A DNA stretch of 64,000 bases from Burkholderiaceae bacterium (GCA_016710525.1 JADJVQ010000002.1:62001-126000); one strand, 5' to 3'. Positions 15,313-25,876 are shown, counted from the first letter of the stretch. Notes: generated by a model not told the origin, from the letters alone. Translations and numbers: made by a program.

Positions 15313-15352
15313 ATACCGAGTAGTCGGTATGTTGCGTACCAACTACTCGGTA
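15313..15352. promoter_or_regulatory. Tandem operator for the TetR regulator
   Basis: Two near-identical 16-base palindromic half-site pairs flank a 6-base spacer: TACCGAGTAGTCGGTA (15314-15329) and TACCAACTACTCGGTA (15337-15352). They overlap the predicted promoter and start codon of the adjacent tetR-type gene, which is typical of TetR autoregulation. Confidence 0.78.
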
Positions 15353-15996
15353 TGGATGCCATGAGCCCCTTGCCCAACGACTCGAAGATGAAGCTGCTCG
15401 ATGCCGCCCTGCAGGTGATCCGCACCAAGGGCTACACCGCCACGACCGTGGACGACATCTGTGCGGCGGCGGGGCTGACCAAGGGCAGCTTCTTTCATCA
15501 CTTCAAGGGCAAGGGCGAGCTGGCGCTGGAGGCGGTGCGGCACTGGAACGAGACCACCGGCGGGCTGTTCGCCGGGGCGCCGTACCAGCAGGTGGCCGAT
15601 CCGCGGGCGCGGCTGCTGGCGTACATCGACTTTCGGGCGCAGCTGCTGCAGGGCGAGCTGCCCGACTTCACCTGCCTGCTGGGCACGATGGTGCAGGAGA
15701 CCTACGTCACGCATCCGGCCATCCGGCAGGCCTGCGACGAGGGCATCCAGGGCCATGCCGATACCGTTGCCCAGATCGCAGCGCAGGCCAAGGCGCGTTA
15801 TGCGCCCGATGCGCACTGGACGCCCGAGAGCCTCGCGCTCTATACCCAGGCCGCGCTGCAGGGGGCGTTCATCCTGGCCAAGGCCAAGGGTGGGCCCGAG
15901 GTGGCTGCGCAATGCGTGGCGCACCTGAAGCGGTATGTCGAATGCCTGCTCGGCACCACTCCTGCCAAACCTGTTTCCAAGCGGCGCGCCCACTGA
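15352..15996 (+). CDS. TetR/AcrR-family transcriptional repressor
   Basis: About 214 residues from ATG 15352 (alternative ATG 15361). The N-terminal HTH is clear: KLLDAALQVIRTKGYTATTV, then AAAGLTKGSFFHHFKGKGEL, the standard TetR recognition-helix motif. The C-terminal ligand-binding domain has the YTQAALQGAFILAKA helix seen in many one-component sensors. An upstream in-frame extension to 15265 reads through the operator and is not favoured. It probably controls itself and the following VOC genes (16038 and 16953), in the same direction 41 bases downstream. Confidence 0.9.
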   Translation: MDAMSPLPNDSKMKLLDAALQVIRTKGYTATTVDDICAAAGLTKGSFFHHFKGKGELALEAVRHWNETTGGLFAGAPYQQVADPRARLLAYIDFRAQLLQGELPDFTCLLGTMVQETYVTHPAIRQACDEGIQGHADTVAQIAAQAKARYAPDAHWTPESLALYTQAALQGAFILAKAKGGPEVAAQCVAHLKRYVECLLGTTPAKPVSKRRAH

Positions 15997-16037
15997 CGCG
16001 CCGGTGTTTGTCCCACCCCGACTTCCTGAGGTGAACC

Positions 16038-16931
16038 ATGAGCATCCAGCCCTATCTGTTCTTCAATGGCCGTTGTGAAGAAGCGATCGCGTTCTATGGC
16101 GAGGCGCTGGGCGCCAGGCTCACCATGAAGATGCGCTTCGACGAGAACCCCCAGCCGCAGACCATGCCGCTGCCCGAGGGCTGGGGCAGCAAGATCATGC
16201 ATTGCTCGTTGCAGATCGATGACGCGACGGTGATGGCGTCGGACGCGATGAGCGACGAGAGCACGCGTTTCGACGGTTTCATGGTGTCGTTGAGCGCGGC
16301 GGATGCGGCGCAGGCCGAGCAGCGGTTCAATGCGCTGTCCGCCGGCGGGCAGGTCCGCATGCCGCTGGGCAAGACTTTCTGGTCGCCTTGCTTCGGCATG
16401 CTGACCGATCGCTTCGGCGTGGGCTGGATGATCGGCGTGAACGACGAATCGCAGGCCGTCGAGCCCAAAGCCGACGAGAGCCGCGAGCTCGTGCTGCAGC
16501 GGGTGATCAACGTGCCGCGCGAAAAACTCTATCGCGCCTGGACCGAGCCGGAGCTGATCAAACAGTGGTTCGCGCCCAAGCCGTGGACCACGCCGCACGT
16601 CGAGTTCGACCTGCGTCCGGGCGGCTCGAGCCTGTTTGTAATGCGCGGTCCCGACGGCCAGGAGTTCCCCAACCCCGGCGTCTACCTGGACGTGGTGAAG
16701 AACGAGCGCATCGTGTTCACCGATGCCTATGTCAGCGCCTGGGAGCCCTCGGCCAAGCCGTTCATGACCGGCACCATCACCTTCGAAGACCTGGGCGGCG
16801 GCAAGACCCGCTATACCGCCCGCGTCACCCACTGGAGTGCGGCCGATCGCGAAGCCCACGAGAAGATGGGCTTTCACGAGGGCTGGGGCAAATGCACCGA
16901 CCAGCTCGAAGCGCTGGCTGCCACGCTCTGA
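16038..16931 (+). CDS. Fusion of a PhnB-like VOC domain and an AHSA1/SRPBCC domain
   Basis: A 297-residue protein. Residues ~1-140 are a VOC (glyoxalase/PhnB-like) domain (QPYLFFNGRCEEAIAFYGEALGA, with FGMLTDRFGVGWMI). Residues ~155-297 are an AHSA1-type START-like domain (LVLQRVINVPREKLYRAWTEPELIKQWFAPKPW, and MGFHEGWGKCTDQLEALAA). Each domain usually occurs alone, often as neighbours; here they are joined by a short Glu/Ser-rich linker. SRPBCC domains bind hydrophobic ligands; the substrate is unknown. It is probably co-regulated with the TetR gene 41 bases upstream and the second VOC gene 21 bases downstream. Confidence 0.88.
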   Translation: MSIQPYLFFNGRCEEAIAFYGEALGARLTMKMRFDENPQPQTMPLPEGWGSKIMHCSLQIDDATVMASDAMSDESTRFDGFMVSLSAADAAQAEQRFNALSAGGQVRMPLGKTFWSPCFGMLTDRFGVGWMIGVNDESQAVEPKADESRELVLQRVINVPREKLYRAWTEPELIKQWFAPKPWTTPHVEFDLRPGGSSLFVMRGPDGQEFPNPGVYLDVVKNERIVFTDAYVSAWEPSAKPFMTGTITFEDLGGGKTRYTARVTHWSAADREAHEKMGFHEGWGKCTDQLEALAATL

Positions 16932-16952
16932 CCGCGGGGCAAGGACCAAATC

Positions 16953-17423
16953 ATGCAAAAGATCACGCCCTGCCTGTGGTTCGACTTCAAGGCCGAAGAA
17001 GCCGTCCATCACTACCTGGGCATTTTCAAGAACGGCAGGATCCTCGAAACCTCGCGCTACGGCGACGCCATGCCCGAGCTCAAGGGCAAGGTGCTGGTCA
17101 TGCGCTTCGAGCTCGAAGGGCGCGAGTTCACGGCCCTGAACGGCGGTCCGCAGTACCCGTTCAGCGAAGCCATCTCGCTGAGCGTGGACTGTGCCGACAG
17201 GGGCCGAAGTCGACCACCTCTGGGATCGCCTAGCGAGGGCGGCAGCCCCGGGCGTTGCGGCTGGTTGAAGGACAAATTCGGACTGTCCTGGCAGATTGTG
17301 CCGCGCGCCCTGGTGCGCCTGCTCAGCGACCCCGATCCGGTCAAGGCCAGCCGGGTGATGCAGGCGATGATGCCGATGAGCAGGATCGACATCGCCGCGC
17401 TGGAACGGGCGTACGCCGGCTGA
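16953..17423 (+). CDS. PhnB-like VOC-family protein (locally frame-shifted)
   Basis: About 156 residues. The start MQKITPCLWFDFKAEEAVHHYLGIF and end DPDPVKASRVMQAMMPMSRIDIAALERAYAG are typical of the PhnB/DUF899-like VOC proteins annotated as 3-demethylubiquinone methyltransferase-like. Between about 17203 and 17240 the translation is out of phase; the adjacent frame encodes the expected AEVDHLWDRLA, so two compensating indels are likely. It should form a betaalphabeta-beta-beta metal-binding fold. The substrate is unknown. Confidence 0.8.
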   Translation: MQKITPCLWFDFKAEEAVHHYLGIFKNGRILETSRYGDAMPELKGKVLVMRFELEGREFTALNGGPQYPFSEAISLSVDCADRGRSRPPLGSPSEGGSPGRCGWLKDKFGLSWQIVPRALVRLLSDPDPVKASRVMQAMMPMSRIDIAALERAYAG

Positions 17424-17527
17424 GTGGTGGACCGGTGCGGACGCAAGTCTGCCCGGTATGCCACCCGGCCCTGATGCGGCGCGGCCGGTGCGCCGAGGCC
17501 GAAGCCAGCGACCGTAGCCTGTGGCCC

Positions 17528-19267
<1,740 letters not shown>

Positions 19268-19551
19268 CTCGCACCTCCTCAGTCCAGACGGTAGAAACAC
19301 CGGTGCGCTGCGCCACTGAGCTGTGCACGCTTTGCATCGTTGCCGGGCACCGAGTTCCCGGTTTGTCCTGTTCGATCCAACTCGCAAGAAACGCGCCGGC
19401 CTGGCTTTCGGGCGAACGAGGCCAGCGACGGATGCCGCCGGGCGCCTTCGATGCGCAAGCGAGCCGCGCGAGCCGGTATCGGTGCATGCGCCGCCTGCTG
19501 ATTGGCCGGGCTCACGGGCGAGACGCCGGGCTCATGGCGGGCTGCTCCGGC
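19268..19551. other. Intergenic region upstream of nifA
   Basis: 284 bases between the ferritin-like gene and nifA. I see the nifA ribosome site at its edge but no convincing sigma54 element, NifA site, terminator hairpin or small gene. nifA may have its own sigma70 promoter here or be read from nifV. Confidence 0.5.
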
Positions 19552-20010
19552 CTACGCCGCGGTGCGGCTGGCGATGATCCGCTCCAGCTCCATCACGTGC
19601 TGCGCTTCTTCGGCCGCGAATTCGCCAGCCAATGCGCACAGTTCCGCGTCCTGCGTCGTGGCGGCGATCGCCGCGTAATAGGCGTGGCCACGGTGCTCGC
19701 TGTCCAGGGCGAGGCGCAGCGCGTCGCTCGCATCCATCTGCGCATCGACGCCCGACCATTCGGCGGTCTCGGGCGAGGTGCCTTCGGGCCAGTCGTAGTC
19801 TTCGGGGCGCATCACCGGCAGCTCGCGAAAGCCGCCGCGTGCCACCGCCTGGGCCAGGTGCAGGCGCGAGAATCGCGCCATCCGCGCGAAGAACGCCTTC
19901 AGTTCGGCATTGCCGTCGGTCTGCATCGCCGCGGCCAGCTCTTCGTAGCGGCGCGCGGCGTCGCGTTCGAGCTGAATGGCGTGGGCCAGGAATCGTTCGA
20001 CGTCGTTCAT
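19552..20010 (-). CDS. Ferritin-like / rubrerythrin-type diiron protein in the fix operon
   Basis: A 152-residue four-helix protein. Helix motifs ERDAARRYEELAAAM, MARFSRLHLAQAV, DSEHRGHAYYAAIA and FAAEEAQHVMELERII supply the paired E-x-x-H-type ligands of a diiron site. There is no rubredoxin tail. The start at 20010 lies 5 bases before the fixX stop region, so it is co-transcribed. Proteins of this kind reduce peroxide or store iron; a protective role for the Fix electron-transfer complex or for NifA is inference. Confidence 0.8.
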   Translation of the reverse strand: MNDVERFLAHAIQLERDAARRYEELAAAMQTDGNAELKAFFARMARFSRLHLAQAVARGGFRELPVMRPEDYDWPEGTSPETAEWSGVDAQMDASDALRLALDSEHRGHAYYAAIAATTQDAELCALAGEFAAEEAQHVMELERIIASRTAA

Positions 20011-20014
20011 CGCA

Positions 20015-20317
20015 TCAGCCGAACTTGAAGAGGATGCCATGGCCGCCGCGCGGATAGTCCCAGGCCACGTTGCTGTGTTCCGAGCAGATCACCCGGCAGC
20101 TGCCGCACTCCAGGCAGCCGTCGGTGATCAGCGTGACGGTGCGGTTGCCTTCGGCCTTGTAGCAGCCGGCCGGACAGATGAAGGTGCACGACTGCGAGGC
20201 GCATTCGTTGCTGCACAGTGCCGCATCCTTGATCTTGATGTGCGGGCGGCCGTGATCGACCTTGTAGCGGTTCTGGAACAGCTTCTCTTCGACATTGACT
20301 CGAATCGCGGTGCTCAT
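20015..20317 (-). CDS. fixX: FixX, ferredoxin-like subunit of the FixABCX complex
   Basis: A 100-residue 2[4Fe-4S] ferredoxin-like protein with CSNECASQSCTFICPAGCY and DGCLECGSCRVICSE and the family ending WDYPRGGHGILFKFG. FixX accepts the low-potential electrons of the bifurcating FixAB/FixC complex and passes them towards ferredoxin or flavodoxin and nitrogenase. It overlaps fixC by 4 bases (start 20317, fixC stop 20314). Confidence 0.95.
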   Translation of the reverse strand: MSTAIRVNVEEKLFQNRYKVDHGRPHIKIKDAALCSNECASQSCTFICPAGCYKAEGNRTVTLITDGCLECGSCRVICSEHSNVAWDYPRGGHGILFKFG

Positions 20318-21621
20318 CGGAAGGCCCTCCAAAGCTTGAGTGCGTCGCCGACCAGGCCGCTGACGCGCCGGGCGGTCCTGAAACTGCCAAAGATCTGCTT
20401 CTCCTTGGACTTCTTGTCGACGCCATCGACGGTGAACATCGTCTTGGCGGCGCCGGTGACCAGCGACGGATAGGTGGAGAAGAACTGCGGGCTGGTGTGC
20501 AGCACCTTGGGCATGTCGCGGTACTTGTGCAGGTCCTTCATCACGAAGCTCTCGTCCAGGCGCTCCTTGTAGGCGCGCAGCGTCTTGGCGGTCAGGGGCT
20601 GGGCGGCGGCCTTGGCGGCGATCACGGTTTCGGCGGCCAGCCGGCCGGTGGTCATCGCCAGGTTCGAGCCCTCGCGGTGCACGGCATTCACGAAGCCGCC
20701 GGAGTCGCCGACGATCATCCAGCCGTCGCCATACACCTGCGGCACCGCATGGAACCCGCCTTCGGGAATCAGGTGGGCGCAGTACTCCTTCATCTCGCCG
20801 CCCTCGATCAGCGGCGCGATGCTGGGGTGCGCCTTGAGCTTCTCGAGCAGCGCGTAGGGCGCGGTGCGCTTCGGATTGGCCTTGAAGTCGGCCAGCATGC
20901 AACCCACGCCGATGGTCAGCGAATCCTTGTTGGTGTACAGGAATCCGGTGCCGACCATGCCTTCGGTGACCGTGCCCATCATCTCGATGACCACCCCCTC
21001 GTCTTCCTTGATGTTGAAGCGCGACTGGATGACTTCTTCGGGCAGAAACAGGATCTCCTTGACGGCCAGCGCCACGTTGCCGGCCTCGAGTTCGCCGTGG
21101 AACCCGGCCTTGCGGGCCAGCGTCGAGTTCACGCCATCGGCCAGGATCACCACGTCGGCGTACACCTCGCCGCCCTTGCGATCGCAGCGCACGCCGATGC
21201 AGCGTTTGCCGTCCATCAGCAGTTCGTCGACGGTGGTCTCGCAGATCAGCAGGGCGCCCGCTTCGCGCACCTTGGACGAGAACCATTTGTCGAATTGCGC
21301 GCGGATGATCGTGTAGCGGTTGAAGGGCGGCTTGTTGTAGTCCTCGCTGCGATAGTGCGTGCCCACGAAGCTGGTGTCGTCGAGCACCCAGATGCGCTGT
21401 TCGATGATGTGCCGTTCCAGCGGCGCGTCGTCGCGAAAGTCGGGAATCACCTTCTCCAGCGCATCGGCGTACAGGATCGCGCCCTGGACATTCTTGCTGC
21501 CGGGGTATTCGCCGCGCTCGATCTGCAGCACCTTCAGGCCAGCCTTGGCCATCGTGTACGCCGCGGTGTTGCCCGAAGGGCCGGCACCGACGACGATGGC
21601 ATCGAACTGTTTGTCGGACAT
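20314..21621 (-). CDS. fixC: FixC, FAD-containing quinone reductase subunit
   Basis: A 435-residue flavoprotein of the ETF:quinone oxidoreductase family. It has the N-terminal Rossmann motif FDAIVVGAGPSGNTAAYTMA, VILADGVNSTLARKAG in the middle and the second FAD-binding motif VYGDGWMIVGDSGGFVNAVHREGSNLAM. With FixX it links ETF-type FixAB to the membrane quinone pool during electron bifurcation. It is intact, with codon use like its neighbours. Confidence 0.95.
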   Translation of the reverse strand: MSDKQFDAIVVGAGPSGNTAAYTMAKAGLKVLQIERGEYPGSKNVQGAILYADALEKVIPDFRDDAPLERHIIEQRIWVLDDTSFVGTHYRSEDYNKPPFNRYTIIRAQFDKWFSSKVREAGALLICETTVDELLMDGKRCIGVRCDRKGGEVYADVVILADGVNSTLARKAGFHGELEAGNVALAVKEILFLPEEVIQSRFNIKEDEGVVIEMMGTVTEGMVGTGFLYTNKDSLTIGVGCMLADFKANPKRTAPYALLEKLKAHPSIAPLIEGGEMKEYCAHLIPEGGFHAVPQVYGDGWMIVGDSGGFVNAVHREGSNLAMTTGRLAAETVIAAKAAAQPLTAKTLRAYKERLDESFVMKDLHKYRDMPKVLHTSPQFFSTYPSLVTGAAKTMFTVDGVDKKSKEKQIFGSFRTARRVSGLVGDALKLWRAFR

Positions 21622-21655
21622 GGTTTCTCCTGACTCGTTGGCCGGTGGGTGGGAC

Positions 21656-22758
21656 TCACGCAACCTTGCGGATGCGCTTGTCCAGATGAGTGCGGAACGC
21701 GCTGGTCAGAGCAGGCAGCACCTGCATGGCGTTGCCGACGATGCCGTAGTGGGCGAAGTCGAAGATCGGCGCGGCCGGGTCGGTGTTGATGGCGACGATC
21801 ACGTCCGAGCCCTCCATGCCCACGCGGTGCTGGATGGCGCCCGAAACGCCCGCGGCGATGTACAGCTTGGGCCGCACCGTCTTGCCGGTCTGCCCCACCT
21901 GCCGCTCGGCCTCGGCCCAGCCGGCCTGGACCACGGCGCGGGTGGCGCCCACCTCGGCGCCCAGCACCCGGGCCAGATCCCACACCAGCTTGAAGTTGTC
22001 GGCGTTCTTCAGACCTTTGCCGCCGCTGATCACGATGTCGGCATAGGCCAGGTTCACCGTCTGGCGGTTGGCATCGGGAATGAAGTCGAGCAGCTTGGTG
22101 ACGATGTCGTGTTCGATCATGCCCAGGGGCATCTCGACGACGTCGCCGCTGCGGGTTTCGTCGCGCCGCGGCATGCTCATCACGCGGGGACGCACGGTGG
22201 CCATTTGCGGCCGGTAGGCCAGGGTCATGATCGTGCACAACAGCGAGCCGCCGAAGGTCGGCCGCGTGGCGGCCAGCGCGCGGCCGTCGATGTTCAGCTC
22301 GGTGCAGTCGGCCGTCAGCCCGGTGCCCAGCGTGGTGGCGACGCTGCCGGCCAGATCGCGGCCCATCGTGGTGGCGCCCAGCAGCATGATCTCGGGCTGG
22401 TGGGTATTGACCAGGTCCGTCAGGCCCTTGGTGAAGGGCTCGTTGCGATAGCCCTTGAGCACTGGATCGCGCATCAGGTAGCAGCGGTCGGCACCGTACG
22501 CATAGGCCTCGCTCGCGAAGCGTTCCAGCGGTTCGTCGGGTCCGCCCAGCAGCACACCGGCCACACTCACTTGCAGCTTGTCGGCCAGCTTGCGGGCTTC
22601 GCCCAGCAGTTCCCAGCTCACCGGGTGCACGGTGCTGCGGTCGTGCTCGATGAACACCCAGACACCCCCTTGTAGGTCTTCAGGTGTTCGGGCAGTTCGG
22701 TGTTGCGGCCTGCACGGCCGGCGGCCCTGGGCGCGGCGGGTTTGACGGGTTCGGTCAT
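21656..22758 (-). CDS. fixB: FixB, ETF alpha-like subunit (one frameshift near the N-terminus)
   Basis: About 367 residues. The main frame from about 22657 covers FIEHDRSTVHPVSWELLGEA to the end, including the FAD-binding C-terminal domain (VRPKLYIAAGVSGAIQHRVGMEGSD and AINTDPAAPIF). The normal FixB N-terminus (MTEPVKPAAP... LPEHLKTYKG) is encoded from ATG 22758 in another frame; a duplicated GT near 22665 (GGGGTGTCTGG) separates the two, which looks like a sequence error. FixB with FixA forms the bifurcating electron-transfer flavoprotein that oxidises NADH. Confidence 0.92.
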
Positions 22759-22771
22759 GGCGTGGGTTCCT

Positions 22772-23620
22772 TTAGGCGCTCAGCCGCTCGACGGTCTCGG
22801 CTTCGAGCGTCGGGTGCCGGGTGAAGATCTTTTGCAGCAGGTTCAGGCAGATGTCGTTGACGCTGCTGTCAGCCACGACCTGGATGTCGGCCTTCTCCGA
22901 GCGCGGGGTCGGGCCGAAGACCTTGCTCACGATCGTGGGCAGGCCCTTCAGGCCGATCTTCGACAGGTCCTCGATGCCGGCGTCTTCCTTGTTCCAGCGC
23001 CGCACGGCGCAGCGCCCGGCGCGCAGCATGTCGTCCAGGCTGGCGAAGCGCATCTCGTTGGTGCCCTCGAGCATCGTCACCAGCGAGGGCAGCGTGGTGT
23101 CGAGCAATTGCACGCCGCCCTCGGCGCGGCGCTCGACCTTCAGGCGCTGCCCGTCCAGATCCAGCTCGACGATTCGGCTCACATAGGTCAACAGGTTCAT
23201 GCCCAAGCGCTTGGCCACGCCCGGTCCGACCTGCGCCGTGTCGCCATCGATGGTCTGCTTGCCAGTGAACACCAGGTCGACCTGCTGCTCCTGGCTGATC
23301 TTTCGGATGGCGGCGGCCAGCGCGTACGAGGTGGCCAGGGTGTCGGCACCGGCAAAGGCCCGGTCGGTGACCAGGATTGCGTCGGTGGCGCCGAAGCTCA
23401 GGCATTTGCGCAGGGCGTCCTCGGCTTGCGGCGGGCCCATGCACAGCATCGTCACCCGGCCGCCGAACTGATCCTTCAGGCGCAGGGCCTCTTCCAGCGC
23501 GAACAGGTCATAGGGGTTGACGATGGCGGGCACGCCCTGGCGCATGATCGTGTTGGTGACCGGGTGCACCCGGATCTGGGCCGAATCGGGCACTTGCTTG
23601 ATGCAGACGACGATGTGCAT
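22772..23620 (-). CDS. fixA: FixA, ETF beta-like subunit
   Basis: A 282-residue ETF beta homologue starting MHIVVCIKQVPDSAQIRVHP. It carries the conserved NPYDLFALEEALRLKD, the nucleotide-loop FTGKQTIDGDTAQVGP and LPSLVTMLEGTNEMRFASLDDM. With FixB it splits NADH electrons between quinone (via FixCX) and ferredoxin. It is the first of the fixABCX genes here, 11 bases downstream of nifW. Confidence 0.95.
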   Translation of the reverse strand: MHIVVCIKQVPDSAQIRVHPVTNTIMRQGVPAIVNPYDLFALEEALRLKDQFGGRVTMLCMGPPQAEDALRKCLSFGATDAILVTDRAFAGADTLATSYALAAAIRKISQEQQVDLVFTGKQTIDGDTAQVGPGVAKRLGMNLLTYVSRIVELDLDGQRLKVERRAEGGVQLLDTTLPSLVTMLEGTNEMRFASLDDMLRAGRCAVRRWNKEDAGIEDLSKIGLKGLPTIVSKVFGPTPRSEKADIQVVADSSVNDICLNLLQKIFTRHPTLEAETVERLSA

Positions 23621-23631
23621 GGTGCTCTTTC

Positions 23632-24072
23632 TCAGGACGGATGCGCCGGCGACATCGCGGCAAGGGTCGGCGTGGCGGCGATGGCCGGCGTGGCGGCGCG
23701 TGGGGTGGCCTGCGCGCTGCTGCCCGTCGCTGACGGACGCGGGCGTCGATCGGCCAGGCTGTCGCGCAGTGACGCAAGGGCGACGCTTTGCTTGCCCTCG
23801 GCATCCTGGAAGACCTTGAACACCTTCTCGCGGGCGGGTGTCGAAGTTAGGAAGTCGCCATAGGCTCTGGCAAGCAGGTCGCGCTGGCAGCGGAACAGCG
23901 CGACGTCATCCAGCGTCGAGGTGCCCGGCGTCTGGTGCAGGTACTGGTAGAAGCGCTTCAGGATGTGCAGACGGTTGACCTGGACGACACGCTCGTCGAA
24001 GGGCACGCCGAAGAAGAGCAGGAAGTCCTCGGCGCTCGACAAGGTCTTCAGGCGTTGGATCAGGCTTTCCAT
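23632..24072 (-). CDS. nifW: NifW, nitrogenase-stabilising protein
   Basis: A 146-residue protein. Its N-terminal ~105 residues match NifW: LKTLSSAEDFLLFFGVPFDE, VNRLHILKRFYQYL and LLARAYGDFLTSTPAREKVFKVF. A Pro/Ala/Thr-rich tail of about 35 residues follows and is probably unstructured. NifW binds the MoFe protein and is linked to its maturation or protection from oxygen. It sits between nifV (31 bases upstream) and fixA. Confidence 0.93.
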   Translation of the reverse strand: MESLIQRLKTLSSAEDFLLFFGVPFDERVVQVNRLHILKRFYQYLHQTPGTSTLDDVALFRCQRDLLARAYGDFLTSTPAREKVFKVFQDAEGKQSVALASLRDSLADRRPRPSATGSSAQATPRAATPAIAATPTLAAMSPAHPS

Positions 24073-24102
24073 GGGAGTCCTTTCGGGGGTGTCAGGCGGG
24101 AA

Positions 24103-25266
24103 TCAGGCGTGGACCAGGCAGCCCGCGGCGGCCCGGGTGTCGACAAAGAAGCGAGCCAGGTCGTCGGCGGACGGTTCTTCCTTGGTGGCCAGCACGTGGG
24201 CGCGAATCAGCGCCAGCAGTGCCGCCACCTGGCCGGGCTCGATGGCCATGCCCAGCTGCGCGTAGCGGTCCAGCAGAGCGGCCGAGCCTGAGTGCTTGCC
24301 CAGCACCAGCCGATGGCTGCGTCCGAGCTCTTCGGGCGCGAAAGTCTCGTAGTTGCGGCGGTTCTTCAGCAGGCCATCGACATGGATGCCCGATTCGTGG
24401 CTGAAAACGGCGGCACCGACGATGCTCTTGCCCGCCGCCACCGGCCGGCCCGAGGCCCGCGCCACGATCCGGCTCAGCGAGACCAGGCTGCGCGTGTCGA
24501 TGCCGCATTCGATGCCGTGCAGATGGCGCAGGGCCATCACCACCTCTTCCATCGCGGCATTGCCGGCGCGTTCGCCCAGCCCGTTGACGGTGGTGCTGGC
24601 GTGCGTGGCGCCCGCCTGCAGGGCGGCCAGGGTGTTGGCGGTGGCCAGGCCCAGGTCGTTGTGCGCGTGGATTTCGATGTCGATGTCGATCGCCCGGCGC
24701 AGCGCGCCGATCCGGCGGCGGGTCTGGAACGGGTCGAGCACGCCGAGGGTGTCCGCATAGCGCACGCGGACCGCGCCGCTGCGTTGTGCCATCTCGGCCG
24801 CGCGCAGAAGAAAACGCGGGTCGGCGCGCGAGGCATCTTCGAAGCCCACGCTGGCGGTTGCGCCGGCGTCTGTCACCGTGCCCACCCAATGGGCGATCTG
24901 CGCGAGCGCCCAGTCGCGATCGCGACCCAGCTTGTGCATCAGCTGGATGTCCGACACCGGCACTGAGACATGCACGATGTGCGCGCCACAACGCAGCGCC
25001 GCGGCGACGTCGAGCGAGGTCATGCGGGCCCAGACCATCGTGCGGGCATGACGCATCGACTGCGAGATCGCACGCAGCACGTCGATTTCCAGCTCACCCA
25101 TCGCCGGGCGGCCGATCTCCATCTCGGGCACACCGGCCAGGTCGAGCGCCCGTGCGATGGCGAGCTTCTCGTCGTCGGTGAACGCGACACCAGCCGTCTG
25201 CTCGCCATCACGCAGGGTGGTGTCGTTGATCGTGATGCGGGTTGGGCCTGGCTGGGGTGTCGTCAT
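24103..25266 (-). CDS. nifV: NifV, homocitrate synthase
   Basis: A 387-residue member of the DRE-TIM metallolyase family. It condenses acetyl-CoA and 2-oxoglutarate to homocitrate, the organic ligand of FeMo-co. Seen: INDTTLRDGEQTAGVAF, EIHAHNDLGLATANTLAA with the metal-binding HxH, NGLGERAGNAAMEEV and FSHESGIHVDGLLK. First gene of the nifVW-fixABCX unit, with a sigma54 promoter 34 bases upstream of the ATG and a NifA site further up. Confidence 0.95.
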   Translation of the reverse strand: MTTPQPGPTRITINDTTLRDGEQTAGVAFTDDEKLAIARALDLAGVPEMEIGRPAMGELEIDVLRAISQSMRHARTMVWARMTSLDVAAALRCGAHIVHVSVPVSDIQLMHKLGRDRDWALAQIAHWVGTVTDAGATASVGFEDASRADPRFLLRAAEMAQRSGAVRVRYADTLGVLDPFQTRRRIGALRRAIDIDIEIHAHNDLGLATANTLAALQAGATHASTTVNGLGERAGNAAMEEVVMALRHLHGIECGIDTRSLVSLSRIVARASGRPVAAGKSIVGAAVFSHESGIHVDGLLKNRRNYETFAPEELGRSHRLVLGKHSGSAALLDRYAQLGMAIEPGQVAALLALIRAHVLATKEEPSADDLARFFVDTRAAAGCLVHA

Positions 25267-25299
25267 GGTGTGCTCCTGGCATTCACAAGCGGTACTACC

Positions 25300-25314
25300 G
25301 CAAGCTGCGTGCCA
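25300..25314 (-). promoter_or_regulatory. sigma54 promoter of nifVW-fixABCX
   Basis: The minus strand from 25314 to 25300 reads TGGCACGCAGCTTGC, an exact match to TGGCAC-N5-TTGC. Transcription should begin about 25288, 22 bases before the nifV ATG. Confidence 0.9.
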
Positions 25315-25392
25315 CCTGTCGGTAGGTTTGCAAGTGACTGTTCTATAAAGAGATTGTTGCGACGAGTGGGCGCCTGTCGGGCCTGTCGACTT

Positions 25393-25408
25393 TGTGGGGT
25401 TGCCGACA
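25393..25408. promoter_or_regulatory. NifA site upstream of nifV (TGT-N10-ACA)
   Basis: TGT at 25393-25395 and ACA at 25406-25408, an exact NifA consensus about 110 bases upstream of the predicted start site. The remaining bases between the promoter and the fdx gene (up to 25555) hold an AT-rich stretch near 25340-25356 that could be bent by IHF, and an 8-base G run at 25501. Confidence 0.85.
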
Positions 25409-25555
25409 GGGAGCTGTGCTGCGCAGAGGGCGAATGGCATGCCGACTGCCAGCGGGGCCCAGTGCGCGCACGGCGCGACGCTGCCGCGACAGGGCAATTC
25501 GGGGGGGGCATTGCGAGAGCGGCGCGGGTCAACGCCGCCGGTGACGCGAGTGGCG

Positions 25556-25876
25556 TTACTTTTCGCGCGCGTGGTTGCGCGAGAACTTCGGCAGTTCGAT
25601 CACCAGCGCCGGGCCGCGGACCCGCACGCAGCAGGCCAGGCGCGACTGGCCGTCCAGGCCCCAGGCATCGCTCAGCTGGTCTTCTTCCTCGTCGTCCGCC
25701 GCCTTGACGAGTTCGCCGCCTTGGCGCAGATGCACGTGGCAGGTCGAACAGGCGCAGACCTTTTCGCACGCGTGCTCGATCGCAACGCCGTGGCGCAGCA
25801 GCTCGTCGACCAGCTTGCGCCCGATACGAGCGTCGAACTGCAGGCCTTGCGGACACAGCTGCGGATGTGCCAGCAC
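25556..25876 (-). CDS. fdx: ISC-type [2Fe-2S] ferredoxin (start uncertain)
   Basis: About 106 residues from GTG 25876. It is an adrenodoxin-type Isc ferredoxin with EHACEKVCACSTCHVHLRQGGE (three ligands plus an extra Cys) and SRLACCVRV for the fourth. The usual start M-x-x-I-T-V-L-x-H is seen as RITVLAHPQLCPQG, and the frame is open further upstream without an ATG, so the true start may be lost to an indel or be an upstream GTG. It supplies electrons for cluster assembly on IscU. Last gene of the isc-like set, after hscA, as in housekeeping isc operons. Confidence 0.85.
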   Translation of the reverse strand: MLAHPQLCPQGLQFDARIGRKLVDELLRHGVAIEHACEKVCACSTCHVHLRQGGELVKAADDEEEDQLSDAWGLDGQSRLACCVRVRGPALVIELPKFSRNHAREK

